Of a stretch of 64,000 nucleotides of DNA, positions 17,567 through 24,720 are shown piece by piece. The position numbers were made by a program, and so were the translations under genes. Below the pieces are notes generated by a model. The model was not told the DNA's origin. It ran no database searches and was given only the letters and a program-made list of their open reading frames with translations. How positions within the stretch are numbered: the stretch's first letter is position 1; every line of letters starts with the position of its first letter. Origin of the DNA: Cellulomonas xiejunii (GTDB lineage: Bacteria; Actinomycetota; Actinomycetes; Actinomycetales; Cellulomonadaceae); NCBI RefSeq assembly GCF_024508315.1, contig NZ_CP101987.1:2728001-2792000 (forward strand), given 5' to 3'.

Positions 17567-18634
17567 ATGACCGCACCGACCCGCGAACCCGTGCTGCTGC
17601 GACCGGGGCTGCTTGTCCTGCCGCGTGCGGACGACGAGGTGCAGGTGGGCACCGACCCACGCTGGGCGGTGCGCCTGGTGGGCCTCGCGCCGGCGGAGGT
17701 GGACCTGTGGACCCAGGTCGACGACGCGACGGACCTCGCGCTGCTGCCGACGCGGGCACGCGCCGCAGGGCTGGACGGGACAGGGGTGGCCGCGACGGTC
17801 GACGAGCTGCGCCGGGCAGGGCTGACGCGTGCTCGCCCCGAGAGGGTGACTGCGGTCCACGGCCCGACCGCCGCCGACGCCGCGGCGTGGTCCCTCCTGC
17901 GGCCGGACGCGACGGGCGACGCCGTGGTCGCCGACCGGGCGGACGCCGTGGTGGGCGTCGTCGGGCTCGGGCCGACCGGGTTGGGCGTCGCCCGGCAGCT
18001 GGCGGTCGCCGGCGTCGGCACCCTGCTCCTCGACGACGAGGCCCCCGTGCGCTCCCCCGACGTGGCCGCGGGCACGCACCGCTGGGCGGACGTCGGGACC
18101 GCCCGTGCGGTGGCCACGCGCCGGTTGCTTCGTGAGGCCGCACCGGGTGTACGGACCGACACCGACGACGCCCCGCACGTCGTCGTCGTCGTGGAGCGCG
18201 AGGCCGCGGACCCGCTGCGCGCCGTGCGCCTGATGGGGGACGACGTCCCGCACCTGTCGGTCGTCGTGCGCGCCGCCGACGCGCTCGTCGGCCCGTTCGT
18301 GCGTCCCGGCACCGACCCGTGCCTGCGCTGCCTGGACCTGCACCGCACCGACGCCGACCCGGCCTGGCCGACGGTGCTGGGCGCGCTGACGCGCCGCGGC
18401 GGCCACGGCGTGACCGCACCGGGCGAGGTCGGCGTCCTCGCGGGCGCGTGCGCCGCGCTGGCTGCGGCGCAGGTGCTGGCGTTCCTCGCCATGACGACGC
18501 CATCACTGTGCGGGACCACCGTCGAGATCGCGCTGCCGGGCCTCACCGCTCGGGGCCGGCGCTGGTCCGCCCACTCCGCGTGCGGCTGCCGGGTGCCGCC
18601 GCGGACGACGGGGGCCGGGTCGCGCGAGGGGTGA
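17567..18634 (+). CDS. ThiF/E1-like fold protein (cyclodehydratase-type), function unknown
   Basis: A 355-residue protein with a Rossmann nucleotide-binding motif GLGPTGLGVARQLAVAG (133-149) followed by LLLDDEAPV. Four cysteines sit in zinc-site positions: C252xxC255 (PCLRCLDLH) and C339, C341 (SACGCR). This matches the ThiF/E1 superfamily, and the N-terminal ~100 residues resemble the leader-binding part of azoline cyclodehydratase-like proteins. No precursor peptide or YcaO gene is seen nearby, so a RiPP role is not supported. The start is ATG 17567. Its last codons form one arm of the 18612-18653 hairpin. Confidence 0.75.
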   Translation: MTAPTREPVLLRPGLLVLPRADDEVQVGTDPRWAVRLVGLAPAEVDLWTQVDDATDLALLPTRARAAGLDGTGVAATVDELRRAGLTRARPERVTAVHGPTAADAAAWSLLRPDATGDAVVADRADAVVGVVGLGPTGLGVARQLAVAGVGTLLLDDEAPVRSPDVAAGTHRWADVGTARAVATRRLLREAAPGVRTDTDDAPHVVVVVEREAADPLRAVRLMGDDVPHLSVVVRAADALVGPFVRPGTDPCLRCLDLHRTDADPAWPTVLGALTRRGGHGVTAPGEVGVLAGACAALAAAQVLAFLAMTTPSLCGTTVEIALPGLTARGRRWSAHSACGCRVPPRTTGAGSREG

Positions 18635-18653
18635 ACCTCGCGCGACCCGGCCC
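18612..18653. terminator. Bidirectional hairpin terminator overlapping a stop codon
   Basis: A perfect 18-bp stem (18612-18629 with 18636-18653, 6-nt loop) between the convergent ThiF-like and whiB7 genes. The 5' arm encodes the last residues of the ThiF-like protein, and its TGA stop (18632-18634) is in the loop. Confidence 0.75.
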
Positions 18654-18658
18654 TGCCG

Positions 18659-19000
18659 TCAGGCGGCGGTCGCGTCCTTCCGCGGCCGGCCACGGCCACG
18701 CTTGGTGGCCACGACCACCCCTCCGACGAAGACCTGACCGCCCCAGACACCCCACGGCTCGGCACGCTCGACGGCGCCGGCGAGGCAGCCCTCGATGATC
18801 GGGCACTCGCGGCACAGGGCCTTCGCCCGCTCCACGTCGGCCTGGCGCTCGGCGAACCACAGCTCGGCGTCGTGGGACCGGCACGGGATGAGGTCCGCGA
18901 CCATCCGGTCGAACTGGTCGTTCGTCGTCGCGGTGCTGCTGGTGGGCCAGGCGCCGGATCCGCCCTGGTTCACGTTGTCGAGCAGCGTCGTGAGCCGCAC
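18659..19000 (-). CDS. whiB7: WhiB7-type iron-sulfur transcriptional regulator
   Basis: A 113-residue WhiB protein. Four cysteines bind a [4Fe-4S] cluster: C40, C63, C66 and C72. The sigma-contacting turn is EPWGVWGG (81-88). A C-terminal AT-hook RGRGRPRK (101-108) is the feature that distinguishes WhiB7 from other WhiBs. WhiB7 activates intrinsic antibiotic-resistance genes together with the primary sigma factor. GTG 19000 has AGGAGG 5 nt upstream. It lies downstream of uvrD2, as in mycobacteria, and has a long attenuator leader (see 19085-19410). Confidence 0.93.
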   Translation of the reverse strand: MRLTTLLDNVNQGGSGAWPTSSTATTNDQFDRMVADLIPCRSHDAELWFAERQADVERAKALCRECPIIEGCLAGAVERAEPWGVWGGQVFVGGVVVATKRGRGRPRKDATAA

Positions 19001-19084
19001 GATGTCCTCCTGGTGTCCTTGCGAGGGTGAGCTGTGATGCCGGATCGGGCCGCTCGCCCCCGGTGGACACCGGAGAAATGAGAG

Positions 19085-19117
19085 AGGCCGCGGATCCGAG
19101 TTCGGACTCCGCGGCCT
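19085..19117 (-). terminator. Attenuator terminator in the whiB7 leader
   Basis: On the minus strand, AGGCCGCGGAGTCC (19117-19104) pairs with GGATCCGCGGCCT (19097-19085) as 13 bp with one bulged G. It is followed by the pyrimidine-rich CTCTCATTTCTC, the clearest T-rich tail in the window. It lies between the upstream ORF and whiB7, so it can stop transcription before the regulator. Confidence 0.8.
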
Positions 19118-19149
19118 GCCTGCGTGATGAGGCTGGTGCTACGGAGTCC
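19104..19149 (-). promoter_or_regulatory. Antiterminator hairpin competing with the whiB7 terminator
   Basis: GGACTCCG (19149-19142), which is part of the last sense codons of the upstream ORF, is exactly complementary to CGGAGTCC (19111-19104) in the 5' arm of the terminator. The two structures cannot coexist. A ribosome reaching the upstream stop codon would cover 19142-19149 and favour termination; a ribosome stalled earlier would leave it free and favour readthrough. Confidence 0.7.
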
Positions 19150-19303
19150 TGTGACCGAGATCGATGCCGAACGTCACGGGACGCGGGCGCCGCTTGAGCC
19201 CGGACATGGGCACAGCGGTCCCCTGGAAGGTGCCGGCGGCGGGTGCGAGGGCGTACGTGTACTCATGACGCCACGACGACTTCACGATCGAGTTGCTCTC
19301 CAC
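19139..19303 (-). CDS. Upstream ORF in the whiB7 leader (54 codons)
   Basis: The ORF starts at GTG 19303 with AGGAGG 9 nt upstream and ends at TAG 19139-19141. It encodes VESNSIVKSSWRHEYTYALA, then a basic stretch SGLKRRPRPVTFGIDLGHRTP. No known domain is recognised, and the Trp-Pro-Trp end described for mycobacterial whiB7 upstream ORFs is absent. Its position between promoter and terminator, and the fact that its last codons form an antiterminator arm, argue that it is translated as a sensor of ribosome stress. Confidence 0.7.
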   Translation of the reverse strand: MESNSIVKSSWRHEYTYALAPAAGTFQGTAVPMSGLKRRPRPVTFGIDLGHRTP

Positions 19304-19372
19304 GGTGCAGCACCTCCTCTCCAGGGACGGGTCCCGCCTCTTCGGCAGCACCCCGCGAACAAGGACGTGACC

Positions 19373-19410
19373 ACCCTAGGGCGGGCCGTCACGACGTCAC
19401 AAGCAATTAA
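19373..19410 (-). promoter_or_regulatory. WhiB7-type promoter of whiB7
   Basis: On the minus strand: AT-rich TTAATT (19405-19410), -35-like TTGTGA (19397-19402), 18-bp spacer, -10 TAGGGT (19373-19378). WhiB7 is known to use its AT-hook on an AT-rich patch just upstream of the -35 element, including at its own promoter. The AT patch overlaps the uvrD2 stop codon (TAA, 19407-19409). The predicted leader is about 365 nt. Confidence 0.7.
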
Positions 19411-21419
19411 CGCAACTTCCTCCGGGTGGCTCTCCCGGAGGGTTGCGCCCCCTCCCCCGCGACCACCCGCAGGAGGTCGTCGCCGTACTCCCGCAGGCGT
19501 GTCTGGCCGAGTCCCTGCACGTACCTCAGGTCCGCGGCCTGTGCGGGCATCGCCGCCGCGACGGCCTCGAGCGCAACGTCGGGAAGGACACGGAACGCCG
19601 GGACGCCACGGTCCTCGGCGACCTGCGTACGCCACTGCCGCAGCCGTTCGAGCACGGCCGGGTCGGCCGCGGCCGAGGCACGACGGCCCGCACCTCGACC
19701 GGAGTCCTCGCCGGGCCACAGACCGGCGAGGAACCGCGAGCGCGAGCGCGAGGCGCGCGACCCGGGCGTGCGCGCGGCCGCGAACGACATCTCGAGGTTC
19801 CGGCGGGCGCGCGTCACCCCCACGTACAGCAGGCGCCGCTCCTCGGACACGGCCGCCTCCGTCTGTGCCAGGGAGATAGGCAGGAGACCGTCGGAGAGGC
19901 CGGCGAGGAAGACCGCGTCCCACTCCAGGCCCTTGGCCGCGTGCAGGGACGCCAGGGTCACGCCGTCGACCGTGGGGGCGTGCTGCGCGGACGCGCGGTC
20001 GTCGAGCTCGGCGACCAGGTCCGGGAGCGTGGCCTCCGCGCGCAGCGCGACCATGTCGTCGGCGAGCCCGACGAGCGCCTGCATGGCGTCCCACCGCTCC
20101 CGCGCGGCGCCGCGCGCGGACGGGGGCTGCGGGGACCAGCCGACCGAGGTGAGGATGTCGCGGACGGTCTGTCCCAGCGGGACGTCCGGATCGGCGGACC
20201 GCGCGCCGCCGCGCAGGAGCACGAGCGCGTCGCGCACGTCGCGGCGGGCGAAGAACCGGGTGCCGCCCCGCACCTGGTACCCGACGCCGGCCGCCGCGAG
20301 CGCCTGCTCGAAGGCCTCCGACTGCACGTTGGTCCGGTACAGGACGGCGATCTCGCTCGCGGGGACCCCTGCGGCGACGAGCCGTGCCGCTCGCGCCGCG
20401 ATCCCGGCGGCCTCGGCCTCGTCGTCGTCGTACGCGGTGAACCGCACCTCCGGACCGTCCGGCTGCTGGGCGACCAGGTGCAGCGGCACGGGGTCACCGG
20501 GCCGGCGCGTGGCCGTGAGCACGCGGTTGGCCAGGGAGACGACCTGCGGTGTCGAGCGGTAGTCGCGCACCAGACGCACGACCCGCGTGCCCGGGTGCTT
20601 CGAAGCGAACGTCAGCAGGTGATGGGGTGAGGCGCCCGCGAACGAGTAGATCGTCTGGCTCGGGTCACCCACGACGCACACGTCGTGCCGGCCGCCCAGC
20701 CACTGGTCGAGCAGGTACTGCTGCAGCGGGCTGACGTCCTGGTACTCGTCCACGACGAAGTGCCGGTACTGCGCCCGGACCTCGTCGGCGACCTCGCCCC
20801 GCTGCGCGAGCATGGCCGCGAGCAGCAGCAGCACGTCCTCGAAGTCGATGACGCCGCGCTCCGTCTTGACGTCCTCGTACGCCGTCAGCAGCCGGGCGAC
20901 CGCCTGCGCGTCCTGGCCCGCCGGTGCCGGGCGACGCACCGCCTCGGCTGCCCGCTCGTAGTCCTCGGCCGTGACCAGCGACACCTTCGCCCACTCGATC
21001 TCCGCGGCGAGGTCCCGCACCGTGACCCGGTCGACCCCCACGCCGACCCGACGACCCGCCTCGGCGACGAGCGTCGCCTTCTGCTCGACCAGTCGGGGGG
21101 GCGCGCCGCCGACGACCCTGGGCCAGAAGTGCCCGAGCTGGCGCAGCGCCGCCGCGTGGAACGTCCTGGCCTGCACGCCGGTGGCGCCGAGGTCGCGCAG
21201 ACGCACCCGCATCTCGCCCGCGGCGCGGGCGGTGAAGGTGACCGCCAGCACCGACGCCGGACGGTAGACGCCGGTGCGCACGCCGTAGGCGATGCGGTGC
21301 GTGATCGCGCGGGTCTTGCCCGTGCCCGCGCCTGCGAGCACGCAGACGGGACCCGTGAGGGCGGTCGCGACAGTGCGCTGCTCGGGATCGAGCGCGTCGA
21401 GGAGGGAGTCGGCGGACAT
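19407..21419 (-). CDS. uvrD2: ATP-dependent DNA helicase UvrD2 (SF1A, HRDC domain)
   Basis: A 670-residue superfamily-1 3'-5' helicase for DNA repair. Walker A is GAGTGKT (30-36). Other motifs are VVDEYQDVSPLQ (II), VVGDPSQTIYSFAGASP (III), VRLVRDYRSTPQ (IV), LASLHAAKGLEWDAVFLAGL (V) and LLYVGVTRARRNLEMSFA (VI). A C-terminal HRDC-like domain (LRYVQGLGQTRLREYGDDLL) identifies the UvrD2 branch. ATG 21419 is preferred over the upstream in-frame start because GGGAG precedes it. It is divergent from the mycoredoxin gene and upstream of whiB7. Confidence 0.93.
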   Translation of the reverse strand: MSADSLLDALDPEQRTVATALTGPVCVLAGAGTGKTRAITHRIAYGVRTGVYRPASVLAVTFTARAAGEMRVRLRDLGATGVQARTFHAAALRQLGHFWPRVVGGAPPRLVEQKATLVAEAGRRVGVGVDRVTVRDLAAEIEWAKVSLVTAEDYERAAEAVRRPAPAGQDAQAVARLLTAYEDVKTERGVIDFEDVLLLLAAMLAQRGEVADEVRAQYRHFVVDEYQDVSPLQQYLLDQWLGGRHDVCVVGDPSQTIYSFAGASPHHLLTFASKHPGTRVVRLVRDYRSTPQVVSLANRVLTATRRPGDPVPLHLVAQQPDGPEVRFTAYDDDEAEAAGIAARAARLVAAGVPASEIAVLYRTNVQSEAFEQALAAAGVGYQVRGGTRFFARRDVRDALVLLRGGARSADPDVPLGQTVRDILTSVGWSPQPPSARGAARERWDAMQALVGLADDMVALRAEATLPDLVAELDDRASAQHAPTVDGVTLASLHAAKGLEWDAVFLAGLSDGLLPISLAQTEAAVSEERRLLYVGVTRARRNLEMSFAAARTPGSRASRSRSRFLAGLWPGEDSGRGAGRRASAAADPAVLERLRQWRTQVAEDRGVPAFRVLPDVALEAVAAAMPAQAADLRYVQGLGQTRLREYGDDLLRVVAGEGAQPSGRATRRKLR

Positions 21420-21499
21420 CGGGAACAGTCTCCCAGCCCCTACCGACAGCGCGTGCGAGGATCTGTGGAAGGAACGACGGCGAGCACCTGCGAGGAACC

Positions 21500-21760
21500 A
21501 TGACGACCCCCACACCCGCACCGGGCACCGTGACGATGTACTCCACGACGTGGTGCGGGTACTGCCACCGGCTGCGCAAGCAGCTCGACTCGGCCGGCAT
21601 CGCCTACGACGTCGTCGACATCGAGCAGCAGCCCGAGGCTGCTCAGCTCGTCGAGACCCTCAACGGCGGCAACCAGACCGTCCCGACGATCGTCTTCCCC
21701 GACGGGTCCGCCGCCACCAACCCGTCACTCGCGCAGGTGCGCGAACGCCTCGGGGTCTGA
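21500..21760 (+). CDS. mrx1: Mycoredoxin (glutaredoxin-like)
   Basis: An 86-residue thioredoxin-fold protein with the active site C19-G-Y-C22 (MYSTTWCGYCHRLRKQL), the cis-Pro loop TVPTIVF (about 60-66) and the GSAATNPSLAQV end. In actinobacteria this protein reduces mycothiol mixed disulfides. ATG 21500 has GAGGAA 4 nt upstream. It sits between uvrD2 and nudC as in M. tuberculosis (Rv3198A). Confidence 0.92.
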   Translation: MTTPTPAPGTVTMYSTTWCGYCHRLRKQLDSAGIAYDVVDIEQQPEAAQLVETLNGGNQTVPTIVFPDGSAATNPSLAQVRERLGV

Positions 21761-21780
21761 CGCCCCCGCGCCCGAGGCTG

Positions 21781-22809
21781 TCACGCCGGCGGTCGCCGCC
21801 ACCACTGCTCGACGAGGGCGCGGGCGATCGACGCCCCTCCCGGCAGCAGCACCTCGCCCGATGCGACCGCGGCGGTGAGACCGTCCCGCGTGAACCAGCG
21901 GGCGTCGGCCATCTCCACGCCGTCGACCCGGATGCGGGTGCTCGTCGCGCGCGCCCGGAACCCCAGCATGAGCGACGCGGGGAACGGCCACGGCTGGCTT
22001 CCGACGTACTCGACGTCGCCCACCTCGACGCCCGTCTCCTCGAGGACCTCGCGGCGCACCGCCTGCTCCGCCGACTCGCCCGCCTCGACGAAGCCCGCGA
22101 GCGTCGACCAGCGCCCCGCCGACCAGGCTGCCGCGTGCCCGAGCAGCAGCCGGTCCTCGTCGTCGACGACGGCCATGATCACGGCGGGGTCCGTGCGCGG
22201 GTAGTGCTCGGAGCCGTCGACGTCGCACACCCGCGACCACCCCGCCTGGGCGACACGCGTCGTCGCGCCGCACCGCGGGCAGCGCGGGTGGCGGTCGTGC
22301 CACGCGTCCAGCGCGACCGCGGCGGTCGCCAGGCCGGCGTCGTGCGCGTCGAGCGCCGCACCCACGGCCCGCAGCGACCCCCACCCGCCGCGCTCGACGG
22401 GACCGTCCGGCAGGTGGACCAGCACGTCCGCCGGCTCGCCGCCCGACGTCAGCGGGTGCTCGTCCGGCAGGCGCACCGCCAGGACCCGCGTGCCGTCGTC
22501 ACGCGCACCCAGCAGGAGCCAGACGTCGGACGCCGGGTCGACCGCCGGGGCACCGGCGGCGGCGGGACCGACCGTCGCGGCACCGTCGGAGGTGCCGCCC
22601 GCCTCGAGCAGCGCGACCGCCGACCGCGGGTCGAGCCAGCGCACGCCCCCCTCGACCGTGAGCAGCAGGCCACCGTCGCGCACCGCGAGGACGCGCGTCG
22701 CCGGGTCCGCCAACGCGTCGGCGACCACGTGCGGCGCGTCCCGTAGCTCCGCCGCGCGGGGCACGGTCGATCGGGCGAGCGGCAGGCCGGACAGGACGTG
22801 GTGGGTCAC
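21781..22809 (-). CDS. nudC: NAD(H) pyrophosphatase (NudC)
   Basis: A 342-residue Nudix hydrolase that cleaves NAD(H) and can remove NAD caps from RNA. A zinc ribbon has C177PRC180 and C195; a fourth Cys ligand is not apparent. The Nudix box is GFVEAGESAEQAVRREVLEE then TG (239-260), and the NudC-specific SQPWPFPAS (271-279) recognises NAD. The N-terminal domain is less conserved. GTG 22809 is chosen: it has a -10-like TAGCGT 7 nt upstream (22817-22822), and the 40 residues encoded further upstream are low-complexity Arg/Pro. Confidence 0.93.
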   Translation of the reverse strand: MTHHVLSGLPLARSTVPRAAELRDAPHVVADALADPATRVLAVRDGGLLLTVEGGVRWLDPRSAVALLEAGGTSDGAATVGPAAAGAPAVDPASDVWLLLGARDDGTRVLAVRLPDEHPLTSGGEPADVLVHLPDGPVERGGWGSLRAVGAALDAHDAGLATAAVALDAWHDRHPRCPRCGATTRVAQAGWSRVCDVDGSEHYPRTDPAVIMAVVDDEDRLLLGHAAAWSAGRWSTLAGFVEAGESAEQAVRREVLEETGVEVGDVEYVGSQPWPFPASLMLGFRARATSTRIRVDGVEMADARWFTRDGLTAAVASGEVLLPGGASIARALVEQWWRRPPA

Positions 22810-22943
22810 GCGCGCCACGCTACGCGGCGACCGCGTCGAGCGATCACCGGCAGGGCGTGCGGGCGGCAACGCAGGACGAACCGGACGCCGACACGCCGCG
22901 CGAGGCGTCGGTGACGCGGTGCGTTGCACCTACGCTTGCGGTC

Positions 22944-23882
22944 GTGAACCGTTCGCCGCTCGCGCTCGCCGCTCTCGCGACCGTCGCCGTCCCCGGTCTG
23001 GACGCGTACGACGTGCGGCGCCCTGTGCACCCGGGATCGGACTTCGACGTCGCCGTGGTCGTCGACTCGGTGCGGCAGCGCTGGGTCGTCCGCGCACCGC
23101 AGCACCCGGCAGCGGGCGCGGTGCTCGAGGCGGAGGTCGCGCTGCTCGAGGCGCTCGGGCCGTTCGTCGACGACGGCAGGCTGCCGTTCTCGATCCCCCG
23201 GCCCGCCGGGTTCGCGCACCTGCCGGAGGGGGGACGCGCGAGCGTCCACCGCGAGGTCCCCGGCCGCCCGCTGCAGCTCGAGACGCTGCGCCCGGGCCCC
23301 GGGCTCGCAGCCGCCGTGGGTCGTGCCGTCGCCGCCATCCACGAGCTGCCGACCTCGGTCGTCGAGAACGCGGGTCTCCCCGCGTACGACGCCGCGGGGT
23401 ATCGCGAGCGCCGCCAGGCGGAGGTCGACGAGGCGGCGCGTACCGGACTGGTCCCGCCGTCGCTGCTGCGCCGCTGGGAAGAGCTCCTCGAGGACGTCGC
23501 GATGTGGCGGTTCCGCCCGACGGTGGTCCACGGTGACCTGTCGAGCAACCACGTGCTCGTGGCCGACGGCGCGGTGGGCGGCGTGCTCGAGTGGGGTTCG
23601 ACGATGGTCGCGGACCCCGCCGACGACCTGTCGTGGCTGCTCGTCGCGGCGCCGCAGGACGCGGTCGACGCCATCCTCGAGGCGTACCTCCTGCGCCGGA
23701 CCGAGCTGACCGACCCCCACCTGGCGGACCGCGCCCTGCTCGCCGGCGAGCTGGCGCTCGCGCGGTGGCTGCTGCACGGCGTGCGCGCGCAACGCCAGGA
23801 CGTCGTCGACGACGCGGTCCAGATGCTCCGCGACCTCGAGGAGCACACCCTGGTGGACGAGGCCGCGGGCCAGTACAGCTAG
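22944..23882 (+). CDS. Phosphotransferase (APH/choline-kinase fold)
   Basis: A 312-residue kinase-like protein. The catalytic loop is TVVHGDLSSNHVLV with the catalytic Asp, and the metal site follows as GGVLEWGSTMVADPADDLSW (a Glu where many homologues have Asp). The N-lobe (FDVAVVVDSVRQRWVVRAPQ) is the nucleotide-binding part. Substrate unknown; macrolide kinase-like proteins have this layout but resistance is not implied. GTG 22944 follows a -10-like TACGCT by 7 nt. Its TAG stop (23880-23882) lies inside the left CTAG duplication of the IS element. Confidence 0.85.
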   Translation: MNRSPLALAALATVAVPGLDAYDVRRPVHPGSDFDVAVVVDSVRQRWVVRAPQHPAAGAVLEAEVALLEALGPFVDDGRLPFSIPRPAGFAHLPEGGRASVHREVPGRPLQLETLRPGPGLAAAVGRAVAAIHELPTSVVENAGLPAYDAAGYRERRQAEVDEAARTGLVPPSLLRRWEELLEDVAMWRFRPTVVHGDLSSNHVLVADGAVGGVLEWGSTMVADPADDLSWLLVAAPQDAVDAILEAYLLRRTELTDPHLADRALLAGELALARWLLHGVRAQRQDVVDDAVQMLRDLEEHTLVDEAAGQYS

Positions 23883-23939
23883 GGCGTGTCGCCTTCACTT
23901 CCGTGTAGCGCGCGTGGTGCTGGTGTGGTGTCTCGTCGC

Positions 23940-24371
23940 GGGACTTGGGACAACGTCCTCACCCAGCTTCTTGCCCATGCCGACGCCGCGGGGCAGATCG
24001 ACTGGGCGGTGAGCATCGACTCCACGACCAACCGCACTCATCAGCACGCCGCGACCCTGCCTCGCACCACGGGGGGCGCAGATGAATCACATGAATCAGC
24101 GACTCGAGCCGGCTGACCATGCGATCGGCCGTTCCCGTGGAGGGCTCTCGACCAAGATCCATCACGCCGTCGACGGCAGAGGTCGCCCGCTGGTGGTGCT
24201 CGTCGGCCCCGGGCAGGGAAGGGGTGCACCGATGTGCCTGCCGATCCTGGACGCGATCCGGGTCCCGCGCGTCGGGCCGGGCCGACCCCGACCCGCTACG
24301 ACGAGCTCGCTGTCATCGACCGCGGCGGAGCGGTCCTGGCCGCCCTCCTGGCCTGGCTCCGCACGCCGTAG
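23940..24371 (+). pseudogene. IS5-family transposase remnant
   Basis: Translated pieces in different frames match IS5-type transposases: TWDNVLTQLLAHADAAGQID then WAVSIDSTTNRTHQHAATLP (first catalytic Asp region), DHAIGRSRGGLSTKIHHAVD then GRGRPLVVLVGPGQGRGAP, and the terminal TRYDELAVIDRGGAVLAALL then AWLRTP ending at TAG 24369-24371. The N-terminal DUF4096-like domain and the segment between the central part and the C-terminus, which holds later catalytic residues, are deleted, and frameshifts separate the parts. Confidence 0.8.
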
Positions 24372-24383
24372 AGATGGCCCGCC

Positions 24384-24674
24384 CTACTTGCCCCTGGCGC
24401 GAGCTCGCTGCCACACACCCTCGAACGTCTCTTGATCGACGAGCTCGATCAGGAACTGGGGGTCCTGTGCGATCTCTCCAGGCGCGGGGACGGGCATTGC
24501 CCCCAGCAGGGTGCTATCCGCCTCGTTCTCGCCGTCAGCCCAGACCAGGTGGCCGTCGACAAACTCGTCGACCTTCCGCACCTCCCACCCATCGACGATC
24601 TCGGCCCAGAGCAGTACTGGATCGTCAGGTTCGCGATGGAGCCATCGGACGCGCTGGTAGTACCGGGTCGTCAC
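24384..24674 (-). CDS. DUF6881 domain-containing protein (IS passenger)
   Basis: An intact 96-residue reading frame from GTG 24674 (GGGAG 7 nt upstream). It contains YYQRVRWLHREPDDPVLLWA, EIVDGWEVRKVDEFVDGHLV and PVPAPGEIAQDPQFLIELVD, which match the small uncharacterised DUF6881 family. Its base composition and codon use are less GC-biased than the neighbours, consistent with recent arrival. It lies entirely inside the IS ends, so it came with or into the element. Function is unknown; no partner gene is adjacent. Confidence 0.75.
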   Translation of the reverse strand: MTTRYYQRVRWLHREPDDPVLLWAEIVDGWEVRKVDEFVDGHLVWADGENEADSTLLGAMPVPAPGEIAQDPQFLIELVDQETFEGVWQRARARGK

Positions 24675-24720
24675 ACCGCGATACTCCCGCGTGCCTCACA
24701 CGAACTTTGAGAGACACGCC

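Larger units (their letters stand above)
23883..24720 (+). mobile_element. Degenerate IS5-family element (IS427-like) with a passenger gene
   Basis: This 838-bp insert is bounded by inverted ends GGCGTGTC (23883-23890 and complement 24713-24720), with weaker similarity continuing inward, and by a 4-bp CTAG duplication. Inside are remnants of an IS5-type DDE transposase (plus strand) and a DUF6881 gene (minus strand) between the transposase end and the right terminus. The remnant lacks the transposase N-terminus, so it cannot move by itself. The IS427 subgroup call rests on the YTAR-type duplication and end sequence, from memory. Confidence 0.8.

Noticed and set aside
17567..18634. RiPP (thiazole/oxazole peptide) biosynthesis cluster suggested by the ThiF-like protein
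   Set aside because: No YcaO, dehydrogenase or precursor peptide gene nearby; the gene sits in a conserved housekeeping block next to whiB7.
22944..23882. Macrolide-resistance phosphotransferase
   Set aside because: Only the general APH fold is visible; no resistance-specific motif can be claimed.
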